Shown piece by piece: positions 49,101-60,653 of a stretch of DNA of 64,000 nt. This DNA is from Clavelina lepadiformis (lineage: Eukaryota; Chordata; Ascidiacea; Aplousobranchia; Clavelinidae), in assembly GCF_947623445.1 (NCBI RefSeq), contig NC_135244.1, forward strand, positions 20,584,860 through 20,648,859, in the 5' to 3' direction. The notes beneath the pieces were generated by a model. That model searched no databases, was not told the DNA's origin, and was given only the letters and a program-made list of their open reading frames with translations. Made by a program: the position numbers and the translations under genes. Each line of letters begins with the position of its first letter. Position 1 is the first letter of the stretch.

Positions 49101-50705
49101 ACATTATCATGTAAGAACGGAAACTGTCTGCGGGCCGCTCATAATCCCGTCGCGGGCCGGGTCCGGCCCGCGGGCCGTATGTTGCCCGCCCCTGGTATAA
49201 ACCATTTATGGAGGTTTTAGCAATATTTTACACGAAATCTATAGTTCTTTCATTCGAATTTTAAGATAAATAGGCAAAATATCTGGATCTGACAGAATAT
49301 TAGAAAAATTGTGTTTTCTCACAAACCTGGAAAATATGTCGCATTCAAGAAAGGCGGAAAGAAATTTTCCAAAGCCACTTTGCTGCTTGTAGGATGTCTG
49401 ATCATTCCGGATTTTATTTGCACTTTCACATCTTCAATAATATTGAACCAGCTTGGTGGAGGTTTTCTTGCCTCTAATTCTAAGCCCAGCCGATGGCAAA
49501 CTAAAATTTCATGAAGTCATTTAACACTAAGTAAACGAATAGGATTGCTCACGTTTTGCAAGATATCTGTGACAAGTACTTCGAGTCATTTATTTAAATG
49601 TAACTTCCATTTGGGACAGATACTCCCAATACCTTTGTTAATGTCTGGACGCATATCAGGATTATATTCCCAACACTTTATCATTTCTGATTTCAAGATG
49701 TTTAAAACATCAAAATCATCAGGGTAATCGCATAGAGTGGACTGAACTTCTTTGATGATCTTCTCATCCGGTTTCAAGCCATCGCTCTTGATCCTCGCTT
49801 CGACGATGGCAATGGGAGCTCCACCGTAAGCCACCTTTCTGGTAATCATCTCATATCCAATTATTCCGAAACTAAATGTCAATAGTTTAAAGTTAACATT
49901 TAAACTAGATTAGAACGATTAAATTACTTTCTAAAGAAACTTTATTTTTGTCACAGGTTTGCTAAAAGGAAAATTGAAAATCTTTCGTATCACCTATACA
50001 CATCGGAAGATGTTTTTCTTTCTTCCATGGGGAAACGCAAAATTTCCGGGGCAGCGTAATTAGACGTGTGCTGTGACGTCGATGATATGTTGATGGATCT
50101 GTTTGTTTGCCTCGACGCTGTTGCAATGTTGACTGAGCCGAAGTCGGCGACCTTCACTTGAAGTTCTGGCGTTAAGAGAATGTTCTGAGGCTTCAGATCG
50201 CCGTGAATATAGGCTCGTTTGTTGTCATGGTGATGCAAATAACGAAGAGCAAGGGCGACCTCGTAGTAAAGTCGAAGGCGAAGCAACCAAGGGACGATTT
50301 CAATTTCTGCATCCAGTAAAAGGTTTTCAAGGCTTCCACCCTTAACATATTCCATTATGATGCCAATGCAATTGTTCCACTCCGTTTTGGCCAGCAACTT
50401 TACTATGTGGTCATGGCCAAGACGATGAAGAACTGCCAACTCTCGTTCCACGCTGTAAAAAAAAAGTTAACATTACAATCAAAATATTTATCGAATCTTG
50501 CACAAAAATATAAAAAGACTTACTTCTCATTTACTTTTCTGCAAGTTTTTTCATTCCCTTCCACACTGAAACATTTCACCGCAACCTCACCAAGCTCCTC
50601 AGATTGACATCTCCTCACCATTCCATAGCTTCCATGTCCCAAGATGTCTTCATCGTTGGAAGATGTTAATAAAGTGGACGCATCATGGCAAGGTAGATCA
50701 GCCAT
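46179..50705 (-). CDS. Type II membrane kinase with three sushi domains (gene K2)
   Basis: Exons: 50524-50705, 49994-50452, 49633-49871, 49327-49500, 48325-48516, 48141 to about 47990 or 47899, 47601-47756, then three split CCP modules 47337-47443 + 47167-47236, 46968-47074 + 46801-46870, and 46605-46717 + 46464-46533. The kinase is closely related to K1: GHGSYGMV, VAVKCF, HGDLKPQN, VADFGSVN, APE. A strong 22-residue helix, VLVILLTVTLALSFM and on, is preceded by CRRN. Each CCP is encoded by two phase-symmetric exons and has six cysteines plus the WSS...P.C end. The end is uncertain: a small last exon at 46179-46186 would give VDKVK and a stop, or the frame may stop soon after 46464 without splicing. 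An intron holds a hAT element. Role inferred as in K1. Confidence 0.72.
48884..49194. mobile_element. hAT-type MITE with perfect target duplication
   Basis: The ends CAGGGGCGGGCAAC and GTTGCCCGCCCCTG are exact inverted repeats, flanked by GTATAAAC at 48876-48883 and 49195-49202. The interior is unusually GC-rich for this window (repeated GCGGGCCG). It lies in an intron of K2, between the fourth and fifth exons. Confidence 0.92.
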
Positions 50706-51934
50706 TATTTCGCAAAATCGGCAGTGTCAATCTTGTAGAATAAATCAAGCAGCTCACGCGTGACTCTAAAAAAGCCGAGCTTTTTAATTTTTATCCATAA
50801 AAATACTAATTGCCACGCAAAACTAGTCCACTTTTCCATTTTCTTATTCAAACTCTCTAAAGCCAATTGTGTGCCTACGTTTTTTATATTTCACCAACCC
50901 AGTCCCAATCTATTAACTTCCAAGAAAACATGAATCAGACGTAGCCTACAACGTACGCAAGGTCCCCAAGCATGTGGATAGACCAGGACTGGCCGATACC
51001 CACAACATATGTAATGTGATACAGTTCCTCTTTACGAAGCAGCTGAAGCGTGACGTCGCTCAGATTAAGGCTAAAATGTTCTAAATTGCCTTCTGATGAT
51101 AGCTATGCATGAATTTTGTTTACTGATTAAACGAATATAATTCAATAGCCTACTATACACAAAATTTCTAAATATACATTTGTCCTTATTTGACTGTGCA
51201 TTTGTCCTTATTTGACCTTAAACATGAAAAAGATATTTCATTGCTGAAGTGACGTCAATATAGCTTTGTGCTCAAACCTCATGACATCTGATTTGATAAG
51301 TTTAATCTTTTCGCTATGCTTAAATAATCTCAAGCAAAAACGAAGTACAAAATGCAAATAGAGGCACATTGTAATACAACTGTACTGTAATACAACTGTA
51401 CAAAGCTTCACTTCACCATACTGTATAACCTTTCAGGCGTGAAGTTGTTAATAGCGTGGACCGGTTAGGAAAAAAGAGAGAAAGCTAATAGTTACCAAAG
51501 TTAAGGGTCAAACCAACGATATAAAGAAGTTCTTTATATCGTTGGTCAAACAGTGCCACTAATTTACGCAAGACGTGAAAACAGCAACTAGCTCTAATGA
51601 TTGACAGAATATTTTACAATTCTATACATAACTTTATACATATCTTTGAGAAAATTCTTTGGCAACACTAATACTTTTTGCACAAACATCTATTCTTCAA
51701 GTAAAGCTGGGAATGAAGATCGGTTTGAAAGCTTTTGCTCACTCCTGAGCCATATCGTCTGCCAAACAAGCTTTTAGATAGCTCTCTACGCTTTTCAGAA
51801 CGAAAGTGTCCAGAGGATACCCCAACGTCGCCAATGATATTTCTTGGCTCCTACAAGTGCACGAACATGATGACATAACAGTTTGAGTAGCTGGGGTCTA
51901 GTAAGCAAAGGTATCCTGCGGTTGTGCTCTTATA
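50706..51934. other. 5' flank of kinase gene K2, no gene seen
   Basis: AT-rich, stop-dense DNA. It should contain the K2 promoter, but no specific element can be assigned. It includes the hairpin at 51513-51545. Confidence 0.4.
51513..51545. repeat. Perfect 15-bp hairpin with 3-base loop
   Basis: CCAACGATATAAAGA is followed by AGT and its exact reverse complement TCTTTATATCGTTGG. It is not followed by a T-run and is too short for a normal miRNA precursor. Its meaning is unknown. Confidence 0.85.
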
Positions 51935-51942
51935 TACTAGAC

Positions 51943-52384
51943 CAGGGCTTCCCAAACTGGGGGTCGCGACCCCGCAAGGGGTCGCGTAACGAACTTCAGG
52001 GGTCGCAGAGCGTATACCAATTTTACACGAAGTACAAAATACAATCAAAACAAAATATCGTTCCAGCCTAATCAACATTGAAACCGCCTTGAGACCAGCA
52101 TTAACAGATATTGAGCCACGGCTGGAATTGCTTTGTAGCAGAAAGCAGTCACACCAATCACACTGAATAAATGTGTGTGCTTTTTTGTTTCCAGTAGCCT
52201 AGATATGTGTAAAGTAGTAAGTAGGCTTTGAGTTCTGGTTGCTTGAATTCAGTCTTTGCATCTCAATAAATGTCACTAATGACTTATGTATATTTCGCAC
52301 TGCTAATCAATTTAAACGTGAAGGGTCGCGGAAAACTTCAGAAGTTTGAAAGGGGTCGCGAGCAAAAAAGTTTGGGAAGCCCTG
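51943..52384. mobile_element. hAT-type non-autonomous element with perfect target duplication
   Basis: The ends CAGGGCTTCCCAAACT and AGTTTGGGAAGCCCTG are exact inverted repeats. Both flanks carry TACTAGAC (51935-51942 and 52385-52392). The subterminal GGGGTCGCGACCCC palindrome is typical of a widespread hAT MITE type. No transposase is present. Confidence 0.93.
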
Positions 52385-52621
52385 TACTAGACCCCATTAT
52401 TATCAGGTTGTGTTGGTTCAGTGGTTTAGAAGTCGTTACTTGAAACGCAGCTTATGAAAAGAAAAATGCAGTATTAGAAAGATAATGGCCGGAAAAATAG
52501 TGTAAAGGACAAGAAACTGAGCTGGTGAATCACATTGAAAAACTGTACAATACTTAAGAAAAATGTCCCTTTACTTCATGCTCGGAGTTTAACATGAAGA
52601 AATTGCTGCTGAAAAATAACG

Positions 52622-52828
52622 TTAGTTAGCCACTAAATCTGCGTGAGGCGCAAAAGAGCCTTTAGGCAAGTTGACGATCAGATGATTATTGAAAATGTAA
52701 TCCAAGTCAGTTGAAGCCAGATCGATAAAACAGTCGGGATTGGCGGATGGCGTGATAGTACACCTAGCAACCTTGTTTGCTGCGATTTGCCTCTTGCTTG
52801 TTTTAGACCCCGCACATATGATGGACAA
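52622..52828 (-). CDS. Possible last exon of an unrecognised gene
   Basis: A 3'-terminal open frame with protein-like composition (ITPSANPDCFIDLASTD, then LIVNLPKGSFAPH) ends in a stop. No ATG lies in frame and a stop precedes it, so it would have to be entered by splicing. No clear acceptor with a pyrimidine tract was identified. It could be a gene relic. No family is recognised. Confidence 0.25.
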   Translation of the reverse strand: MSIICAGSKTSKRQIAANKVARCTITPSANPDCFIDLASTDLDYIFNNHLIVNLPKGSFAPHADLVAN

Positions 52829-53099
52829 TCATTTAGATTGTAGACCTAGTTTTGAGTGTCTTAGTGAAGTTATCTATGAATGTAAGGTTGTTTTACGTAA
52901 GCCTACAGTTGACAGATAGCCTAGTGATTAAAATAGGCTTACCAGGCCACAACCTAGGCTATAATAATCTAAAGGTAAAGGTGTATACTATAGCCTAATT
53001 GGTAACGGCTACCCATCATGCAGAAGATCGAATATAGTTTAGGTCACGCAGGCTGCAACCCGTTGTTGAAAATACATGACCTAGCCTTGGCGGTTCTAA

Positions 53100-53290
53100 G
53101 GAGAATGTGAATGCAAAAGGTCGATTTTAACTAGACTATTTATGGTTTAATTGAAGTTAGATTTAGGTTAGAAGGAAGATTTAGGTTAGGTTTAGGTTAC
53201 TATATTAGGCTAGCCTATAACATTTGATTTAGGTTTACAAGAAACAATGAAAAATAGCTTTGATAGTACGATTTTTTTAGGTGTGATAGT
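53100..53290. repeat. Diverged repeat B, copy 1 (pair 54560-54760)
   Basis: This shares with 54560-54760 the order GAAGTTAGATTTA, GGTTTAGGTTACT, TGAAAAATAGCT and CACGATTTTTTT-like text. Repeated TTTAGGTTA units give it a low-complexity character. Confidence 0.5.
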
Positions 53291-53416
53291 GACAGCCTTT
53301 TTAAACCTGTGCTGAGGCATGTTTGAAGCCTTTGGGCTTTGCTGCTTTTTCTTGTTTGTTTGCTGAGTTATCATTTCATCCTGCTATGGTTAGCACTTTA
53401 TTTTTTGTTTCCTCAG

Positions 53417-53519
53417 AAACGATGATGACAATATGGACGACGTGATGGTTCATGTACTTAGCACCATACCATTGCCATCATGTGCATGGGAACTGCAGAT
53501 TGTTGGGCTGAGAAATTAA
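53417..53519 (+). CDS. Possible terminal exon of an unrecognised gene
   Basis: A strong acceptor (TTTTTTGTTTCCTCAG) opens an acidic coding stretch (NDDDNMDDVMVHVL) that ends in TAA after 34 codons. A donor-like GTACTT after VMVH is possible. It may be an alternative end of the same gene as 55040-55217, but no joining exon was found. No family is recognised. Confidence 0.35.
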
Positions 53520-54559
53520 ATGAGCTATACATGTTTTGTATGGAATGTAGATTGTCCGATCATAGGGATGTAGAACAGCTAAACTCAGAGCACAAACTTT
53601 GTGATTTTTTTATCTAAAGAAGACAGAGGAGCCAAAGCAAAGGTTTTCTTTTTTAGAGATTGCGTTTTTCCCTACATTTAACATTCTGCAGCCCACAAGC
53701 ACAGTCTTCAAAAATCTCCCGGGTGCAGTTAACATGATTATCACTTTACTGCTATTTTTTTAAAAATGTGGAAATGGTACCATATAGATTGTAGGCCAAA
53801 CAGTTACGTTTAAGTTAACCAACTGAACTTCCTAGAATCAATGATTGGTTGACTGCTGACAACTGCTTTCTCCAACATGGTATTCAATTTAAAAAATGTT
53901 CTCCTAAAAAGTAACCATGTTTTCATTTACTTTTGCTATCCCACTCCAAGTCTTGAATGGAAATGAGTTACGAGTAAATAAAAAAGAAGTTACGATAGAA
54001 TAATATGTAGTTCCTCGATACTGCTGTTGGAATGCAAAAGATGGGATACTGTCTGTGAAAGCCAATGCTACAGGAAATATGCGAAATTTTAAAATGCTCC
54101 AAAGATTCAGGACTCTTTGAAAGTCAAGCAATGAAATGTGGTCACTCTTAAGCCAGACAGGTTTTTTTAAAGATGGATTTTTGTTCAAAATATTATTAGG
54201 TGTATGATGTATTAAAGACAACGACAACATTGTTAAGGCTGATAACAGTCAGATTGCACATATCACAATTTTTTTACATTTTTAACAAAATCTTAATCAA
54301 ACAGTTTATCAATTTCACAGTGGTCAGTAAAAGGCAAGAGACCGCTGGGTTCCGAGACCTGCATTTGCAACTAAGATGAAATCCATGGCCAGCTTGTTTG
54401 TGGTATATTAAGACAGAAATATATTTTATCTACATTGGTGCATCATCAATCTGTCAAAATTATTTGAACAGCTTGACTGTTCAGAAACGAAAAATTTTAA
54501 GGGTTTGAATAAAACAAAGTACCGGTAACTATTTCAACGTATGTAGGTCACGGAGCCTG

Positions 54560-54760
54560 TTATTAAAGATAGGCGCTTAGGTTTGGAGAATGGGTATGCA
54601 AAACGTTGATTGTAGCTACATAAGGTTTTCTTGTAATTAGATTTAGATTAGAAGTTAGATTTATGCTAGGTTTAGGTTACTGTGTTATGACATTTAAGTT
54701 AGGTTAATGAGAAATTGTGAAAAATAGCTATAAACGCACGATTTTTTTTCGCTGAAATAA
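54560..54760. repeat. Diverged repeat B, copy 2
   Basis: Second copy of the repeat described at 53100-53290, same orientation. Confidence 0.5.
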
Positions 54761-55039
54761 CCTTAATAAAAAGGCGTTGAAATCTGATTTGAAGTAGAGC
54801 TTTTGTGCTCTGCCACATTCTTCTTGGCACTTCTTTGTAGAACAATGTCAGTTTTGTTGTGGCTATGAGTTGGAATTTCAATGATTGTATTAATGCATGT
54901 ATAGCAAGTTTAGGACCTGAAGTATGGTACTCCATTTCGTTAACACTTATCGGTCAATGATTCACTTTGCCTATGTTTAGATACAGTAACTTTACTAACA
55001 TGACCAAGTAAACAGTGTATTAAATGGAAGTGTAGGCAG

Positions 55040-55217
55040 TGCATGATGGAAATGATCTGAAATATTTTGAGCAAGAAGCAAAAACTCATCAGAAGATGGA
55101 TCGTATCGAGAGTATTTTGGACACAGGGGCGCATCCCCTTACATCGGCAGATCGTCATTTTATTTCAACACTTCTCAGTGAGCTGGAACAATTCCAATAC
55201 CAAGCACCAAAGGATAG
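55040..55217 (+). CDS. Internal exon of an unrecognised gene
   Basis: A 178-nt exon with acceptor TGTAGGCAG and donor GATAG|GTGAGC, phase 1 to 2. It encodes 59 residues of helical, charged protein: DLKYFEQEAKTHQKMDRIES, followed by DRHFISTLLSELEQFQ. The composition and clean splice sites suggest a real exon. I do not recognise the family, and I could not find the partner exons on either side within the window. Confidence 0.5.
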
Positions 55218-58200
55218 GTGAGCACACATAACGTTTGTTCATTTACTGATATCTATGTGTAATTTACTTGGTTTTAAAGAGTTTCATTTACAAATTTTGG
55301 CTGTTAGTTGGTTATGTTTTGCCCTGCTTTTTCAACTCATGGCATGATACTTGATAACAACTAACTAATATGCAAAAGAATAAAATGAAGCTTTAAAAAA
55401 GCAATATTTTATACAATGTGTGTATATTTGCCAACATGGGACCAATACGCACCTTTCAATAATTGCCAGTTAATACCCGATATAAGTTGAGCTGCTCCCA
55501 AAGCTGTGAAAGCCTGTAAATGAATTGTGTAAGGCCCTCTTTTGTTTCATATGTTATTCATTAGCAACTTAGAGGGTAAGCAAACATTGTAAATAGTTGT
55601 TTGTTGGAAACATTATCTTCCTATTGTACAGTGCTTTGTGACTCCACTCAGGTTTTGTTGGTCTGCAGCATTGTTGTAATTCTTCAACCAGCCAACGTGA
55701 GAAAGTCATAAAGATAAAAACCTTTCACACCATTAGCTTATGTTGCCTGAGGCATAGGATAACTATAACTTGCTTACCAGTAATTATTGGTCCAGCATAG
55801 CTAAATCTTAAAACAGATTTATTTAGTAACACAGTTCAAGCTACGGAACATAAACAGCATAGGGACATATCTCATCATATTTGCCACCAAAAATAAATAT
55901 TACGTCTGCATTGGTATAATTCACTGGTCATTGTATAATTTAAAATGTTGGTAGTTTTGTGCATGTTAAAGTTAATCATTAGAGATTTCAACTCCCAAGT
56001 GATTGGCAAAAGATAAAGGGCTGGATTAAAATAAAGATTACATGTGCCTGCTATCATCATCAGCTATTTTGACCACAACTATCCCATACGTTTGCAGCAG
56101 ATCACTTTGCAAACAATGAATGCATCACATGATCTTTAATTTGATCAAATAACATTCAATAGATTATATGAATCATGCGAATATGAACAAATTTGAAGCA
56201 ACCCACAGCATTTGATGCAGAAATTTAAACTGTACAACTTCCTCTGTTGCTCGAGGATTGATAAGATAAAGGAAATATGGTTAAGCCAATAGTTTCCGAC
56301 GACTTTGGCAGATATCCTTACATCTTACCGGCAATTAAACCTTTAAACTCAATCACTTGTACAGCTTTAAACGGACGGCCTTTTGAACCTTAGTAAATAT
56401 TGAACCGTATTGACTTTCACCTCCTTCACACGACGTGTGATTTTGATAAAGCGACGCGTCAACCATCATAATCCGTTATGGCATCCCGCCTGATAAGAGG
56501 TGTCATTAGACGCGGTCTATTTTCCCGCTAACATTGACCGGCGGATAATATCTTTCAAAAACTGCCGTAAGACCAGCTTAAAATTTCAATGGTGTGCATT
56601 GTTACGCTTTGTCGTCTTTCAGAAGATCACGACTTTGTTTGAACTTGCTTGGCGTCGTTGGTTAATTATATCAACCGGGTACTGTGTGCCCTAAAGACGT
56701 ACGTAGCCAAGTTTTTAGACGCTTGACTTGAATAAGCCATTACCGAGCGATCTTATCAATAAACATACCACGCAATGCCTGCGCATATTAACAAAGCAGC
56801 AAATACAAAGCCCACGACTCTATTTTAATCGAAAGCATGGGTAGCAACCTTGCCTGCAAAACGCTTGATAATTCTACCAGGTTCTGTTGTCATTTCTCCT
56901 CTCTTAGAGTTTTGCGCGTATCAATACACACACACACACACACACGTCTATTGTATCCATATAACAGCTTAAAACATCAGTTTTTGCACATCAGTGGGAC
57001 AAATTCTCTGCCAGCAGATTATAGTGCAATTGTCGTAAATTATGAAAGTATGTATATAGGGTTTTATATCTAACCCTTTACTGTCTGTGAACATCAACAT
57101 AAAATGCATGAGTTATTTCATCGCATACTGCAATGTCACATAATGCTGTGTTTAAAACGACCGACCAATCCCCTTTAGTATGAACGGTAGTGTTGAAAGG
57201 ATACGGACGCTTCTAAACCATTCGTACCTGAGTGAGATTGATGTATTACATGATCACTGATATAAGCCAATGACAGTTTGTTCTCAAAGTAGCTGCGTTG
57301 ACAAGGTAATTCGCTATGTGACGTTTGCTGATTGCTGCAAGCCCTGAGGCTTTATTCAGTCGCTTGCTCAGTGACTTGTAAAACAGCGCGATTTATCCGA
57401 ACGACGATTTATTTATTTTTTTGAAGTTGGTGGACATGTTTATTATGACAACGCCGATGCGATAGTTTGCTTAGCTGCATACGTCACTTATTGCCTAGTA
57501 AATTACATACTACGTACTCCGGTTGACTCTTGTCATTTACTTTACGACGCGAGTCTTCTATTGATGCCGACGCGGTGCTTCGCGACTTGTGTCTTTTCGA
57601 ACGTGGAGGGAAAATTCCTTCACGAATTTGGAAGTATTATTTGATGGACGGGCATCTTGGTAACTTTCGAAAGCACGTTTTGCGGTGATTTTCATATTTT
57701 CGGTATTTATCATATCAGTTCTTCAGTTTGACAGTTACCCGGTGTTTCTTTCGTAACAAATGCGTCGGATTTTTAAGTTTTCCTTTTCCCGGGATGTTGG
57801 TATTTTATTTGAATTTGAACAAGACCACTTTTTTGCTTGACTTTCCAAAGCTTGACAGCAAAATTCAATTCAGGTTCATTGTTACGCCAACACATACGTC
57901 ATCTTCACTTTAATCGCAACCTATCTGAGCTTGACAGTTTCTTTCCAACATTCCGCCGTTAAACCAAATTACAGCCCCGAGGTCGATGTTCACGGTAACA
58001 GTTCAAAGACGAAAACTACGCCCTACTCTGTTTATACGATTGATTGAATGTAATAGTAATTAAACCCCGTACATGAAAAACATGACCAATTGAACTGGTC
58101 GACTTGGTGCTTTCTTGTCAAGGTTTACTCCGTTGCGAATACCCGCAGGATGTAGTAAGCGTGACGTCACAATTGATTAAATGAATTTACTTTGGGGACG

Positions 58201-60355
58201 TTGAGAGTTAAACGTAATTAATTTTACTCATTGATCGATGTTGATTCATATACAGCTGTATCCGCCGCGTGCAAATTGGTCTGTTTTTGATTTCCGCAAT
58301 AGGAATTGATTTTAATAAAGTTCATGACAACCCGTTTAGTTTACACACATTGAAATTTTTCCTGATTAAAAGACAAGCAAAGCTTTTAATAAAACTTATT
58401 AGAATGCTTTTGAAAATAGAACAGTTCAACAAAGTTCGACGTCACGTAAAATCGTCATACCAGGATTATGTCATATTATAATCGTCATACCAGTCATATC
58501 AAATGGTCATGTGCAGTTTAAGCTGGTATCCCGTTGTGCGTCCATTGTATTGAAACCACTGCAATTTTAAGGAAAAATATATTAGCTCACAATCATAGAG
58601 TATTAACACTTGATTCTAATAAAAGGATTATTCAAAGTTTTCAGATGGTCAGTTCGAGCGACTCTGCATGGAGTAAATTAAATCGTTGTTTATTGATTGC
58701 CACGTGATGACCTCTGTTGACCTATAACTGCCCTCTGACTCCACTTTGCACCTCGGTGGTAATTCACCATTGAAAATATTGAAATGCGAATTCCTTATTT
58801 ATCGGGTTCTCACGACAGCCGGATTAGCAATGCGTGCAAAGCGACCTTTAAATGATATATCTTTACAATTTGGCTACAATCTTATAAATTGTACATGATT
58901 TTTCCAGTTGGTTTAAGAAATCATGTTTTCATTTATGTTGCTGCGTTTTTGTTAATAGTTAAAAGTGTAGTTTGGTTATAACTTACAACCTCACAAAGCG
59001 TTATACGCTGTATATCATATTTTCACAGTCGGTCGTTCCGCATTTCTTCGAAATAGATTTGCAGTCAGTTTCTCACAGTGATTAATTTTTATCGAATTCT
59101 GATTTTATTTACCTAGTATCATGCTTCACTCCAGTGCAGTATGCCCCGGTAGGCGAGCACAATGTTCTGTTTACATTGCCACAGATCGGTAGGTTTTTTC
59201 ACCACCCGCCAATGCATGCGATTAAGTGTTGTGTCGTTTTGTAAAGGCTTCAACTGGCTACGTACAACAGTGCACCCCGCTGCACCTCTTGCTCGCACAT
59301 TTGCTGTCGTGGATACCATCGCAAAAAATAATCTTTGCTTTACGTTGCCGCTTGCTGGAATGCAAAGACTTCTCGTGCATGCTAGTCCGTTGCCATCTAC
59401 CTTATGCAAGCAAGTTTTGTCGATTTTCATGGGCCATTGCCTGCTTGACTTTTGTTGTATGCCAGAATGTTGTAACCTCATTAACCACAGTCAATGGAGC
59501 GCAAGAAGATTTTGTTTTAGATGAACATTGCATAATGAATTCGACAGCTTTGTTCCTTCGCCATACTTCGTATCATCCTTGTTTTCATAATATGCTCCAA
59601 GTACCGGGTTACGCATATCAATCGTTAACATCACAAAAGTAGCGTAGGGAAGAAACGGCATCCGGCAAGATTATGAAATCAATAAAAAAGGAAAAGTGAA
59701 ATTGGTTGGCTCCGGTCACGATTTCCCAAAAAGTTTACACCAACGTATGTTAATGAGCTCGCATAGTAAGATAAAAACTTCAATTTCACAAGACCGTTGG
59801 TCATATTTGCACAGCCACAGCTCCTCACAATGGGAATAAGGACGTTATTGGTGATGTCAGAGTCGACTAGTATTCGATCTCGGCTTTATTTGACTTCAAG
59901 AAACACGCCCACTGATGTGAAGTCTGTCTTGTTTGCGCTTGTCTTTAATTCTATTGCCTGGAGCTCAAATTAATTCCAAGATAGCTTATTGACCTAATTC
60001 TGTTTTGCAGCTTGCTTTTTTGACCCACAATCTAAACAATCTTTCCTGGTGTCCCCCAATGAACTTAAAACACACCTTGCAGACGTCTTGTCTCTGTTAC
60101 GTCATCAATCAAGATGTGTCACATACTTCTTGCATCATGGCATCGTGATGACGTCATTTTTGTTGCACCAGTTCTCGGAGCGTTTCTAAGCACTCACGCT
60201 CGATTGGAGATGATGAGATAATGAGATAATCTTCTCAATGAAATTGTTTGGGAAAGTTTTAACATAGTAACCGCCGTATAATAATTTCTCAAACGTTTCT
60301 CGAAGACAACTTTTGGTAATTTTTCCACACCGTCGGCTTTAAAAATCTATAAATA
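55218..60355. other. Long region with no supported gene
   Basis: There is a (CA)10 microsatellite at 56926-56945. Around 57530-57680 a short open frame (DAVLRDLCLFERGGKIPSRI) runs into a GGTAAC donor-like site but has no identified start. At 59119-59642, three open frames overlap on both strands; none resembles a known protein. The rest appears non-coding and may be an intron of the gene owning the 55040 exon. Confidence 0.35.
56926..56945. repeat. (CA)n microsatellite
   Basis: Twenty bases of uninterrupted AC dinucleotide repeat. Confidence 0.95.
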
Positions 60356-60653
60356 CAGGGTTTCTCAACAGGAGTTCAACGCCACCCTTGGCGCGTTCTC
60401 CGGGGACCACGTGCGGATGCCTCACTAGTGTAGTAGTAGTTAGGGAAGACGAGGCAAAGCGGGACACGAGTTTCTCATGTTTTTGTGCTTGTCAAATTAG
60501 CGGCGCGAATACTAAAAATCTCTGCACACGAAGTAGTGAAGAAAAATGTGTTTTGCAATCAACAATCTACTTTTTTTATTAATGAGCAGGGACCACGGAT
60601 TTAGAGGGTCACTGTAAGGGGGCCACGAATCATAATAAACTTGAAAACCTCTG
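60356..60653. mobile_element. Degenerate hAT-like MITE
   Basis: The left end CAGGGTTTCTCAA and the inverse of the right end, CAGAGGTTTTCAA, resemble each other. The interior has the GGGACCACG and GGGGGCCACGA motifs common in hAT MITEs. The flanking 8-mers do not match, so the copy is old or the boundaries are slightly off. Confidence 0.4.
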
